From Pseudomonadota bacterium (GTDB taxonomy: Bacteria; Pseudomonadota; Gammaproteobacteria; Steroidobacterales; Steroidobacteraceae): a stretch of DNA of 64,000 nucleotides. The notes beneath the pieces were generated by a model. It made no database searches. It was given only the letters and a program-made list of their open reading frames with translations, and had not been told where the DNA came from. Position 1 is the stretch's first letter. Each line of letters opens with the position of its first letter. Below, one piece after another: positions 26,095-34,431 of the stretch. The translations under genes and the position numbers were made by a program. Location of the stretch: the NCBI GenBank assembly GCA_021816775.1, contig JAKAXA010000016.1:1-64000 (forward strand), in the 5' to 3' direction.

Positions 26095-26127
26095 GTCCCG
26101 GGCATAGAACAGGGCTGCGCGGCGGCG

Positions 26128-27114
26128 CTATTGCACGCTGTAGCCGCGAGCCTGCAGACAGGCCGTGAACGCGCGGCGGTAGTCGCTGAGCAGCTGCGGT
26201 GAGGCCTGCGCATCCTGCCGAGCGCTCACTGGATTGAAGCCGCTCTGGGCGACGGCCCAGCGATTGCACGCGTAGCGGTCGTTGGCCGTCTGCTGCGAGC
26301 TCTGGCCCTTCAGCGGCGTCACCCGCAGAGCGAGCACTCCGTTTGCGCCCCCGGCGGGCGGCGGCTGGCCGGCGGCCGACGCGCCGGTCGCGTCCGCCAC
26401 CGGAGGCGGATCGGCGACCACGTACCCGTCGTAATAGGGATTCCAGACGTAATAGACCTGGTTGACGTAGTAGTAGGGCACGCCGCCGAAGGTGATCGTC
26501 ATGGCGCCGAACGGGACGGTCGCCATGAACCAGGGGTAGCTCCAGCCGTAGTTGACCGGCGGCCAATACAGTCCGTTCCAGTAGCCCCCGACCCACAGCG
26601 CGCCGCGCCAGCGTTCATGATCCCAATCACCACCGTTCCAGCCGGCGTGCCAGCGCTGACCGTCCCAGCCGCCCGGCCAGTGCTCGTGCCAACCGCCCCG
26701 ATCTGCGCCCCGCCAGCCGCCGCCGTGCCAGCCTCCGTGGCCATGCCAATCGCCGCGCGCGGCCGGACCGGCGCGCCATGCCGGCCCACCCCGGCCAGCC
26801 CAATGGCCGCCGCGCGGCGCTCCGCCGCCGTGCCAGCCGGCACCGCCCGCATGCCAGCGCGGCCCGCCGAAATGTCCCCCGCGCGGCCCGCGGCCGGCCG
26901 CGAAATGCCCGCTGAAGCCGTGCCCGTGCGGCGGATCGGCAGAGGCTGACCCGGGGACGAGCCAGATCGCCACGGCCATTGCGGCCGCAAGGACAGCCGA
27001 GGCGCGCGCGGTGGCGCGCCACGAGACGCCATGGCCAGAGGCCTGGCCCTGGGGCCGACGAGATCGGGACGGATCGAGGACGCGACGCATCCCGGCAGGG
27101 CTTTGACTGAACAT
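26128..27114 (-). CDS. Secreted Gly/His/Trp-rich protein
   Basis: Exported protein of 328 residues. After a long basic N-terminus and a hydrophobic stretch (ASAVLAAAMAVAIWLVPGSASA), residues ~60-175 are extremely rich in Gly, His, Trp and Arg (GHGGWHGGGWRG, GGWHEHWPGGWDGQRWH). An aromatic beta-like region follows (GGYWNGLYWPPVNYGW, PYYYVNQVYYVWNPYYDGY). The end has two cysteines in DRYACNRWAVAQSGF and FTACLQARGYSV, a pattern seen in uncharacterised proteobacterial envelope proteins. ATG at 27114 has a GGAGG site. His-rich composition suggests metal binding, but this is a guess; function is unknown. Confidence 0.7.
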   Translation of the reverse strand: MFSQSPAGMRRVLDPSRSRRPQGQASGHGVSWRATARASAVLAAAMAVAIWLVPGSASADPPHGHGFSGHFAAGRGPRGGHFGGPRWHAGGAGWHGGGAPRGGHWAGRGGPAWRAGPAARGDWHGHGGWHGGGWRGADRGGWHEHWPGGWDGQRWHAGWNGGDWDHERWRGALWVGGYWNGLYWPPVNYGWSYPWFMATVPFGAMTITFGGVPYYYVNQVYYVWNPYYDGYVVADPPPVADATGASAAGQPPPAGGANGVLALRVTPLKGQSSQQTANDRYACNRWAVAQSGFNPVSARQDAQASPQLLSDYRRAFTACLQARGYSVQ

Positions 27115-28085
27115 CGTGATCCTCCTGCAGGCCCGTCATGCGCCCGGCCCGCAGGCCGGGAGACGGTGATGCACTCCATTAGACCACCGGGGCGGCGCTG
27201 CGTTCAAACCCCCGGCTGCCGAGCAGCGGGGCCGATGCCGCTCGACCCGAATCCCGTTGACCCCGCCGCGACTTCGCGGATCCGGGACCGGAAAACGTGC
27301 CCCGGCTCACATTACGGCCTGCAATGGCCCGCCCGGCGGTGAACCGGCACTGGCGACCTGCCGGCCGTGGGCCGGGCGGCTGACTGGGCCTCCGTTTGCG
27401 AATTCCGATGCTCTGGCGCTTCCCACCGCCATGTTTGGGCGTTTCCGGCGATCTGCACATCCAGGCCCTAGCGCACGTATCGGCACGCAAGACGGCGAAG
27501 CTTAATGTCTGATCATTCTCTTGCCGCTGAGGGCCGTCTCGGGCTACGCCCTCGAGCCTCCCCGCCGGGACGGTTCTGCCACCCTGATTGCCGCGCCGCA
27601 CCCGCTGGCGCCTCAGATCCCCATTTTTCTCCGCCCGCCCACGCGTCCAAGATTCCGAGCCGTCACACGTTCAGGGCATTCTTGCACCCGAAGATTTGCA
27701 AGCTGCAGAACACTTAATGGCGTGACGGCACGCATCAGACCGGCATCGCGACAGGGAAGGTCATGCGACAACCCGCCGCCCCGGCGAGTCTCCGGGGCGG
27801 CAGGAGCGTTTGCGGTCGACCGCGCCGAGCCTCTGGCGCGGGTCTTGGCCATTGCGGCATCGATTCGCCCTATGTGGCGAGCGCACGCCGAGATTCGCGG
27901 TACGCGCTGACCTCAGATGATTGCGAACAACTGCACGAGGTCATTAAAATCAATCAACTAAGGTCTCAGGTGCGTCTGAGTCCGCAGCGCACAGACTTGC
28001 AGGAAGGGCCGGCTGCCCAACTGCTCGAATCCACGCACCGCAGCGGACGCTGACGCACGACAGCAGTAGGGGGCGTTGAGACTCT
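27115..28085. other. Long gap without a convincing gene
   Basis: About 970 bp lie between the divergent secreted His-rich protein and the Sel1-repeat lipoprotein. Open frames here (for example minus strand 27179-27601) are rich in Arg/Gly/Pro and show no family motif. Base composition near 27650-28000 is more AT-rich than the core genes. It must hold the promoters of both flanking genes and contains a strong hairpin at 27775-27801. Decayed genes are possible but I cannot identify any. Confidence 0.45.
27775..27801. repeat. Perfect hairpin in intergenic region
   Basis: GCCGCCCCGG (27775-27784) pairs perfectly with CCGGGGCGGC (27792-27801) around a 7-base loop. It is about 290 bp before the Sel1 gene, and no gene ends nearby on either strand, so it is not an obvious terminator. 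It could be a REP-like element or part of a structured RNA. Confidence 0.45.
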
Positions 28086-29942
28086 ATGAACGCGACTGAC
28101 GGCTTGGAAGTCGTTGAAATTCCCGCTCCCGGACGTCTCCCGTTTGAACTCGCCGCAGCATGGGCCGCGTTCGCCTTGATTTCACTGACTCTAGTTGGTT
28201 GCGCGACGACAAATGGATCTCGCAGAGTCCGCAGCGTCCCATGCACGCATGGCTGTCCTGAAGCACCCGCGAACCTGCAAAGGGAGCTCAAGTCCGGTGA
28301 TGCCGAGGCAGAACTCGCGATGGGATTGAGGGAAAATGACAATGCGCACTATGCCAATGCGGATTATTGGTATCGGCAGGCGGCCGAACAGGGCAATGCG
28401 CAAGCGCAGTTCGATCTAGGCTTCGACTATGCCGTGGGCCGGGGCGTGGTCCAGAACAGCGTCAAAGCCAACCTTTGGTATCGCAAAGCGGCTGACCAAG
28501 GATATGTCTCTGCCGAAGTCAATCTTGGCACGGCCTATTACCTCGGCCGCGGCGTTGACAAAAGTTACGGCCAAGCGGCCACGTGGTATGGCAAAGCGGC
28601 CGCGCGGGGCAATCCGCAAGCGGAAACTGCGATTGGCTACGCCTACTTCGTAGGACAAGGCGTGAAGCGCAACGACGGAGACGGGGTCCACTGGTGGCGC
28701 CTTGCGGCGCAACAAGGAAATTCACAGGCCGAATACGACTTGGGATACGCCTATGCGGTGGGGCGCGGTGTCGCGCAGAACAGTACGACCGCGAATCGGT
28801 GGTATCAGAAGGCTGCCGCGCAGGGATATATCAAAGCGCAGAATGCCGTTGCGGCCGATTATCAGTACGGGCGAGGCGTTCCACAGAGTTTCGCGACGGC
28901 AAACTTCTGGTACCGAAAGGCAGCCAAACGAGGGTTGGCCGCTGCGCAGTACGCACTCGGTTACAATATCGGACTCGGATTCGGCGCCACGCAGAGCTAC
29001 GCGAATGCAAACCACTGGTTTCACAAGGCTGCCGTGCAGGGATTTCCCGCCGCGGAATTGGCACTCGGCATTGACTACACATTGGGTCGGGGATGCACCG
29101 CCAACCCCAAAACCGCAGACGTTTGGTTGCGCAAAGCAGCGGTGCAGGGCGTACCCCCTGCGCAGTACATTCTAGGGTTCAACTATGATTCGGGACACGG
29201 CGTTACACGAAATACGACATCCGCACATCACTGGTTCCGCAGGGCGGCGATGAGTGGATGGGGGCCCGCAGAGGCCGCTCTAGGGATTGATTACACCGTC
29301 GGTCGGGGGACCCAGAAGAATTACCACAAGGCCTACGTTTGGCTGCGCAGAGCGGCCGCTCAAAACGTCATTCTCGCCGAGTACTACCTCGGCGCCGCAT
29401 ATTATCAGGGCCACGGCGTTGCAAGGAATGTCGCACAGGCAAATCGCTGGTGGAAAGAGGCCAGGGCCCGAGGACACGGGTATTTGTCCAATGTGGCCAG
29501 AAGTTGTCGCCGGAGGGAACGGGCGGGCTATTTCACACGAAGGCATAAGCAGGCCGTTCAGTCAGCTTCCACGGGGCGCCCGCTCGGCACGAGCCCGCCG
29601 GAATTCAAGCGGGATTTCCCGCTGACCTGCGGCTTCTATCCGGAGATTTCCCAGGTGCTCGGCGAGCAAGGCACCGCGATCGTTCACATTTGCATAGGCA
29701 AAGACGGTCAACTTCTACACAAGCCGACGATTGCACGATCCTCAGGGATCCACCGTCTCGATGCGGCAGCCCTACGGTATGCATCGGCCACGTCGGGTCG
29801 ATGGAAGCCGGCGCGACGCAAGGGCAGGCCCATCAGTTTTTGCGCGAAACTGCCAGTGCGGTTTTCAATATCAAAGCCTGGTGAGATTGCGGGCTGGCCG
29901 CGCGCCTCGAGTCTGCCTCAGGGAAATAGTCCGAGGCGATAG
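28086..29942 (+). CDS. Sel1-repeat lipoprotein with C-terminal TonB-like domain
   Basis: Protein of 618 residues with a predicted lipoprotein signal (AFALISLTLVGC, Cys39). Residues ~70-470 are one truncated and ten full Sel1-like repeats of 36 residues, each near the pattern A-A-L-G-Y-Y-GRGV-N-A-WY-KAA-QG. Residues ~510-600 look like a TonB C-terminal domain (YPEISQVLGEQGTAIVHICIGKDGQ, LDAAALRYASATSGRWKP), so this is a fusion. Sel1 repeats are protein-interaction solenoids, often envelope-linked; TonB_C domains contact outer-membrane receptors or occur in TonB-like periplasmic proteins. Codon use is less GC-biased than in neighbouring core genes. The N-region is long and poor in Lys/Arg for a lipoprotein. 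Function unknown. Confidence 0.75.
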   Translation: MNATDGLEVVEIPAPGRLPFELAAAWAAFALISLTLVGCATTNGSRRVRSVPCTHGCPEAPANLQRELKSGDAEAELAMGLRENDNAHYANADYWYRQAAEQGNAQAQFDLGFDYAVGRGVVQNSVKANLWYRKAADQGYVSAEVNLGTAYYLGRGVDKSYGQAATWYGKAAARGNPQAETAIGYAYFVGQGVKRNDGDGVHWWRLAAQQGNSQAEYDLGYAYAVGRGVAQNSTTANRWYQKAAAQGYIKAQNAVAADYQYGRGVPQSFATANFWYRKAAKRGLAAAQYALGYNIGLGFGATQSYANANHWFHKAAVQGFPAAELALGIDYTLGRGCTANPKTADVWLRKAAVQGVPPAQYILGFNYDSGHGVTRNTTSAHHWFRRAAMSGWGPAEAALGIDYTVGRGTQKNYHKAYVWLRRAAAQNVILAEYYLGAAYYQGHGVARNVAQANRWWKEARARGHGYLSNVARSCRRRERAGYFTRRHKQAVQSASTGRPLGTSPPEFKRDFPLTCGFYPEISQVLGEQGTAIVHICIGKDGQLLHKPTIARSSGIHRLDAAALRYASATSGRWKPARRKGRPISFCAKLPVRFSISKPGEIAGWPRASSLPQGNSPRR

Positions 29943-30504
29943 GGTCCCGCGCCGAGACGAGAAGCCGTCCGCGGCTGCACGGCGCGATTGCCGCGCGCCC
30001 GGGGTCGGCGCCACCACAGACTGGATCTGCCCACTGGGCCGACCGTTTGTCACAGCATGGTGCGTCGTCCATGAACAATGGGCTCACGCACTTGCCAGAG
30101 CGTCCGCCCAATGATCGGCAGGCCGGCGATTCAAGATCCCTCGATCAAGGCCGTGAACAGATCGAACGGCACCGCACTCGCCTGCAACCTCAACGTCCTC
30201 GTGCGGCCCTTCATGGCCGATATTTCCGCGAGCACACTCGTGAAATTCACCGCGGAACCGGCGCACTGCTGTTGGTCCTCTTCTCGATACCTGCGCCCGG
30301 CAGTATGCATAGTGAGGCTACCGGAATTCGTGTTGGCGTTTGACAGCACTCGCCGAGCCGAGACTCACATGGCCGTTCGCACAGGACTTGCCCGCTTAGG
30401 GCCAATTCGATCGCACGCTGTTGAGTTTTCGGGCTGACAGACGCCGGACCCCGTGGAAGCGAGCGCCGATGCTCCATCGGGGGACGCTCTGTCGAACCGG
30501 CGGC
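29943..30504. other. Gap with possible decayed reading frame
   Basis: No intact gene is supported in this 560-bp stretch. On the minus strand a frame from 30349 to 30131 reads like protein (VNFTSVLAEISAMKGRTRTL, then ASAVPFDLFTALIEG). After its stop the same frame continues as IAGLPIIGRTLWQVREPIVH before a second stop near 30057. This might be a gene remnant broken by a stop codon, but no family was recognised. Confidence 0.3.
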
Positions 30505-31077
30505 CTACGCCTGAGGCGCATCCTGCGACGTCTCCGAGACGCTCGCGGCCCCCGGCTGATCCAACGGCTCTGATTTCGGCGCAGCTTCGGGCTCGGCCGC
30601 GGCGCCGGCTTCGGCGGAGCCGGATTTCGGGGCGCTCGGTGCCTCGGCGGCGGCTCGGTCCGAGGATGGCCCGTCCGGCGAGTCCGCGACGAGCTTCACC
30701 GGCGGCGCCTCGTCATGCCGCCGCTGCAGCATCAGGGTGTTCTCCAGGTGCAGCGCGATGCCCTCGGGGAGAATCTCGATGGTCTTGGTCGAGCTGCGCG
30801 GCATAGGCACGCGCGTGATCAGACAGTAGTTGACGATCGCCGCGGCGATGAGCGGCAGCGTGTAGGTGCGCTTGACGATGCCCTCCTGGCGTGGCAGACG
30901 GATCGAGAGCACGAGGCTGCGCGCGCCGTCCGCCTCGCCAGCGTGCATCGCCACTTCCACGAGCGCCGCGTTGGCCGGCCAGCGGCCGTGCTTGATCTCG
31001 AGCTCGATGATCGCGTCGACGACGGTGTCGAACGGCAGCAGGAGACGGCGCGACTCGTGGATGAGGGTGTTGGCCAT
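30505..31077 (-). CDS. Unrecognised protein with globular N-half and acidic/Ala-rich tail
   Basis: I do not recognise this 190-residue protein. Residues 1-115 look globular (LIHESRRLLLPFDTVVDAI, ELEIKHGRWPANAALVEVAM, LPLIAAAIVNYCLITRVPMP, KTIEILPEGIALHLE). Residues 120-190 are a low-complexity Ala/Pro/Glu/Ser tail that is probably disordered. There is no signal peptide or clear membrane helix, so it is likely cytoplasmic. ATG at 31077 has AGGAG five bases upstream; upstream in-frame sequence has no such site. It stands alone between the gene-poor gap and fahA, on the same strand as fahA and 142 bp downstream of it. Confidence 0.65.
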   Translation of the reverse strand: MANTLIHESRRLLLPFDTVVDAIIELEIKHGRWPANAALVEVAMHAGEADGARSLVLSIRLPRQEGIVKRTYTLPLIAAAIVNYCLITRVPMPRSSTKTIEILPEGIALHLENTLMLQRRHDEAPPVKLVADSPDGPSSDRAAAEAPSAPKSGSAEAGAAAEPEAAPKSEPLDQPGAASVSETSQDAPQA

Positions 31078-31219
31078 GGTGCTCCTGACGCCGTGTTGTT
31101 TTTTCCTCCCCCGCGCCCCCTCGGCGAGCGGCGGGGGATCGGGCGCAGTATATCCGGAAAATCCCGCGCCGCCATGCGCCCGGCGGCGCCGTGCGAGCTC
31201 AACACTCGAGCGCGCCCGC

Positions 31220-32533
31220 TCAGGTCGCCGGCACCACGGTCCCGACCGCCTCGCCGAAGCCGATGCGCACAAACCCCGGCCGCTCGCACCACCCCCTGAG
31301 GATGACCCGGTCGCCGTCAGCGAGAAACGTGCGCTGCTCGGCGCTCGGCAGTGTCAGGGGCCGGCTGCCGCCGGCGGTCAGCTCCAGCAGCGAGCCGGCC
31401 GCGCCTGGCTCGGGGCCGGACTGCGTGCCCGTGCCGAGCAGATCGCCCGGCTCGAGATTGCAGCCGTTGACCGTGTGGTGCGCCACCATCTGCGCGATCG
31501 ACCAGTAGCTGTCGCGGAAATCCGATTGCGAGAGCCGCGCCGGCGCCAGCGCGCGCTCGCGCATCGCCTGCGTCTCGATCGCCACCTCGAGGGCGATCTC
31601 GATGGTGCCGCTCTCGCGCAGCGCCGCGCAGTCGAGATACGCAAGCGGCTGAGGATCCCCGGCCGTGCGCCGCCACGGCGCGCGAAACGGCGCGAGCGCC
31701 TCGAGCGTCACCACCCAGGGTGACACGGTGGTGGCGAAATTCTTGGCGAGAAACGGCCCGAGCGGCTGATATTCCCACGCCTGCACGTCGCGCGCCGACC
31801 AGTCATTGAGCAGGCACAGGCCGAACACGTGCTCCTCGGCGCGCTCGATCGGCACGGCCTCCCCGAGGGCGTTGCCGCGGCCGACGAGCACACCGAGCTC
31901 GAGTTCGTAATCCAACCGTTCACTGGGCGCAAGATGCGGCCGCTCCGCGCCGCGCGGCATCAGCTGCCCGTGCGGCCGGCGCACGCTCTGTCCGCTCACC
32001 CCGATCGAGGAGGCGCGGCCGTGATAGGCGATGGGCACCCACTTGTAGTTCGGCAACAGCGGCTGCTCGGGACGGAACAGCCGGCCCACCGCCGTGGCAT
32101 GGTGGATCGAGGTGTAGAAGTCGGTGTAGTCGCCGATGCGCGCCGGCACGGCGAACTCGGCTTGCTCCTGCGGCACCAGCGCCGCGGCGAGCGCGCCGGC
32201 GTGCGCCGAGCCGCTGCGCAGCAGGCTCGAGAGCGCTCGGCGCAAGGCGACGGCGGCCTCGGGGCCGAGCGCCATCAGCGCATTCAGCGCCGGCGCAGCG
32301 CAGGCGGCGAGCGCCTCGGCCGCAGGGCCTGCGCCCGGGGCGGCCGGGCCGAGCGCGGTCAGATCGACAATCGCATCGCCGATGCCGACGCCGCAGCGCA
32401 GCGGCTCGGCGCTGCCGGCGCGGCGGAACACGGCGAAGGGCAGATTCTGAATGGGGAAATCGCTGCCCGGCCGATTCGCCGAGTCCACCCAGCTCGTGAG
32501 CCGCTGGTCATGGGTTTCATCGATGCTGCGCAT
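31220..32533 (-). CDS. fahA: Fumarylacetoacetase
   Basis: Fumarylacetoacetate hydrolase of 437 residues, the last step of tyrosine/phenylalanine breakdown, giving fumarate and acetoacetate. The FAH N-terminal domain (FPIQNLPFAVFRR) precedes the catalytic domain with YTDFYTSIHHATAVG, PIAYHGRASSIGVSG, LDYELELGVLVGRGN, LLNDWSARDVQAWEYQPLGPF and GDLLGTGTQSGPEPG; these hold the metal-binding Asp/Glu residues and the catalytic His-Arg region. ATG at 32533 lies 17 bp after the hmgA stop, so they form an operon. Maleylacetoacetate isomerase is not next to it and must be elsewhere or absent. Confidence 0.95.
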   Translation of the reverse strand: MRSIDETHDQRLTSWVDSANRPGSDFPIQNLPFAVFRRAGSAEPLRCGVGIGDAIVDLTALGPAAPGAGPAAEALAACAAPALNALMALGPEAAVALRRALSSLLRSGSAHAGALAAALVPQEQAEFAVPARIGDYTDFYTSIHHATAVGRLFRPEQPLLPNYKWVPIAYHGRASSIGVSGQSVRRPHGQLMPRGAERPHLAPSERLDYELELGVLVGRGNALGEAVPIERAEEHVFGLCLLNDWSARDVQAWEYQPLGPFLAKNFATTVSPWVVTLEALAPFRAPWRRTAGDPQPLAYLDCAALRESGTIEIALEVAIETQAMRERALAPARLSQSDFRDSYWSIAQMVAHHTVNGCNLEPGDLLGTGTQSGPEPGAAGSLLELTAGGSRPLTLPSAEQRTFLADGDRVILRGWCERPGFVRIGFGEAVGTVVPAT

Positions 32534-32550
32534 GTCAGAGCCAGGGCCGA

Positions 32551-33891
32551 TCAGCGCGGCTCGCGCGCGTTCGCATTGAAGCGCTTGGCGAGGCCCTGCC
32601 AGCAGCGCGCGTAGTCGCGCTGGCGCTGCGGCAGCGCGAGCGCCTGTGGCGCCGGGCGGATCAGGGTTCGGGTCTCGAACATGAACGCCATGGTATCGCT
32701 GATCCGCTGCGGGGTGTCGGTGTCGGCACGGCTCGCGCGCTCGAAGGTTTCGGCGTCCGGGCCGTGAGCGGTCATGCAGTTGTGCAGCGATGACCCGCCC
32801 GGCTCGAAGCCGCCCCCCTTGGCGTCGTAGAGCCCGTGAATGAGCCCCATGAACTCGCTGGCGATGTTGCGGTGGAACCAGGGCGGACGGAACGTGTCCT
32901 GCATCACCAGCCAGCGCGGCGGGAAGATCACGAAATCGATGGCATCGACCCCCGGGGTGTCGCTCACCGATTGCAGCACCAGGAAGATCGAGGGATCGGG
33001 ATGATCGTAGCTCACCGAGCCGATGGTGTTGAATCGGCGCAGATCGTACTTGTACGGGGCGTGATTGCCGTGCCAGGCCACCACATCGAGCGGGGAGTGA
33101 TCGAGCGCGGCGCTCCAGAGCGCGCCGCCGAACTTCGCCACCAGCTCCATCGGGCCCTCGCGCTCCTCGTACCAGGCGACGGGAGTGAGGAAATCGCGTG
33201 GATTGGCGAGGCCGTTCGAGCCGATCGGCCCGAGGTCGGGCAGCTTCAGCGGTGCGCCGAAGTTCTCGCAGATGTAGCCGCGCGCCGCGCCGTCGGTCAG
33301 CTCCACGCGAAAGCGCACCCCGCGCGGCACCACCACGATTTCCTGCGGCTCGACCTCGAGCACCCCGAGCTCGCTCGCCAGGCGCACTCGGCCGTGCTGC
33401 GGCACGATGAGCAGCTCGCCATCGGCATCGTAGAAGAACCGCTCCTGCATCGAGCGGTTGGCCCGGTACCAGTGGATCGCGCAGCCGCTGTGCGCATCGC
33501 TCGAGCCGGTGCCGCCGGCGGTGAGCAGCCCATCGATGAAGTCGGTCGGCTCGGCCGGCACGGGCAGCGCGCTCCAACGCAGCGGGTCCGGGGGAGCCGG
33601 CAGCTCGCCGAAGCGGCCCAGCAGCCCCGGGTGCGCGAGCGGGCGGAACTCCCCCTGCACCGCCGCCGGACGGATCCGGTAGAGCCAGCTGTGCCGGTTC
33701 GCGTGCCGCGGCGCGGTGAAGGCCGAGCCGGAGAGCTGCTCGGCGTACAGGCCGTAGGCGCAGCGCTGCGGGGAGTTGCGGCCCTGGGGCAAGGCGCCGG
33801 GCAGCGCCTCGGTCGCGAAGTGGTTGGCGAAGCCGGTGAGGTACTCGAGCGGGCGAGTGGTCTCGCCGGCGAGTGCGGATGCGGAGCGCAT
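32551..33891 (-). CDS. hmgA: Homogentisate 1,2-dioxygenase
   Basis: Iron(II) ring-cleaving dioxygenase of 446 residues that converts homogentisate to maleylacetoacetate. Family landmarks are [19 protein letters not shown] at the N-terminus, [19 protein letters not shown], and the iron site [16 protein letters not shown] (His and Glu ligands) with [12 protein letters not shown] (third His). Full length for the family (~440). It is first in the hmgA-fahA operon and diverges from a MarR regulator with a palindromic operator in between, suggesting induction by homogentisate or another tyrosine catabolite. Confidence 0.96.
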   Translation of the reverse strand: MRSASALAGETTRPLEYLTGFANHFATEALPGALPQGRNSPQRCAYGLYAEQLSGSAFTAPRHANRHSWLYRIRPAAVQGEFRPLAHPGLLGRFGELPAPPDPLRWSALPVPAEPTDFIDGLLTAGGTGSSDAHSGCAIHWYRANRSMQERFFYDADGELLIVPQHGRVRLASELGVLEVEPQEIVVVPRGVRFRVELTDGAARGYICENFGAPLKLPDLGPIGSNGLANPRDFLTPVAWYEEREGPMELVAKFGGALWSAALDHSPLDVVAWHGNHAPYKYDLRRFNTIGSVSYDHPDPSIFLVLQSVSDTPGVDAIDFVIFPPRWLVMQDTFRPPWFHRNIASEFMGLIHGLYDAKGGGFEPGGSSLHNCMTAHGPDAETFERASRADTDTPQRISDTMAFMFETRTLIRPAPQALALPQRQRDYARCWQGLAKRFNANAREPR

Positions 33892-33931
33892 GGCGGACTC
33901 CCGGTATGCTTTAGGCTATGATGACACAAAT

Positions 33932-33947
33932 GGTTGCGCTCGCAACC
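33932..33947. promoter_or_regulatory. Palindromic operator between hmgA and marR-type gene
   Basis: GGTTGCG-CT-CGCAACC is a perfect inverted repeat with 7-bp arms, 41 bp before hmgA and 17 bp before the regulator's start. MarR dimers usually bind 16-20-bp palindromes of this kind. The site would cover the region needed for starting both genes. Confidence 0.65.
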
Positions 33948-33964
33948 TTATCGGAGATGCGCCG

Positions 33965-34426
33965 GTGACCGCCCGCCCGACGCTCGAGCGGACGCTCGAG
34001 CTTGCCGCCTTCGTGCCGTTTCGGCTGAACCGCCTGGCAGCCGGCACCAGCCAGTACCTGGCCATCGTCTATCAGGAGCGCTTCGGGCTGGACATTCCGC
34101 AATGGCGCGTCATGGCCACGGTCGGCTCGAAGCAGGACTGCACGGCCCAGTACATCGCCGCCAGCACCCGCATGCACAAGAGCCGTGTCAGCCGGGCCAT
34201 CGCCGAGCTCGAGGCCCGCCAGCTCATCGAGCGCGTCTCGAGCGCCGAGGACCGCCGCGAACGACAGGTACGCCTGAGCAAGTCCGGCCGGCGCATGTAC
34301 ACCGAGCTGGTGCCGCTCGCGCTCGCGCGCGAGTCGAGCCTGCTCGAGTGCCTCTCGCCGGAGCAGCTGGCCGGCTTTCTGACGGGCCTCGAGACGCTCG
34401 AGCGCTTTCTGCAGCTGGAGGACTGA
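33965..34426 (+). CDS. MarR-family regulator, probable hmgA-fahA repressor
   Basis: Winged-helix regulator of 153 residues. Helices typical of MarR include LAFVPFRLNRLAAGTSQY-like helix 1, FGLDIPQWRVMATVG, the recognition helix MHKSRVSRAIAELEARQLIERV and the wing SSAEDRRERQVRLSKSGRRM. The start is GTG at 33965, immediately after the operator-containing gap; an upstream in-frame extension would run back into hmgA. Divergent placement with one shared palindrome points to control of homogentisate breakdown and of itself. Ligand is inferred, not shown. Five bases separate it from the next gene. Confidence 0.87.
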   Translation: MTARPTLERTLELAAFVPFRLNRLAAGTSQYLAIVYQERFGLDIPQWRVMATVGSKQDCTAQYIAASTRMHKSRVSRAIAELEARQLIERVSSAEDRRERQVRLSKSGRRMYTELVPLALARESSLLECLSPEQLAGFLTGLETLERFLQLED

Positions 34427-34431
34427 CCTGA

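Noticed and set aside
27179-27601. 140-codon minus-strand frame in the gap before the Sel1 gene
   Set aside because: The product is low-complexity Arg/Gly/Pro-rich without a recognisable motif, and no ribosome site was seen.
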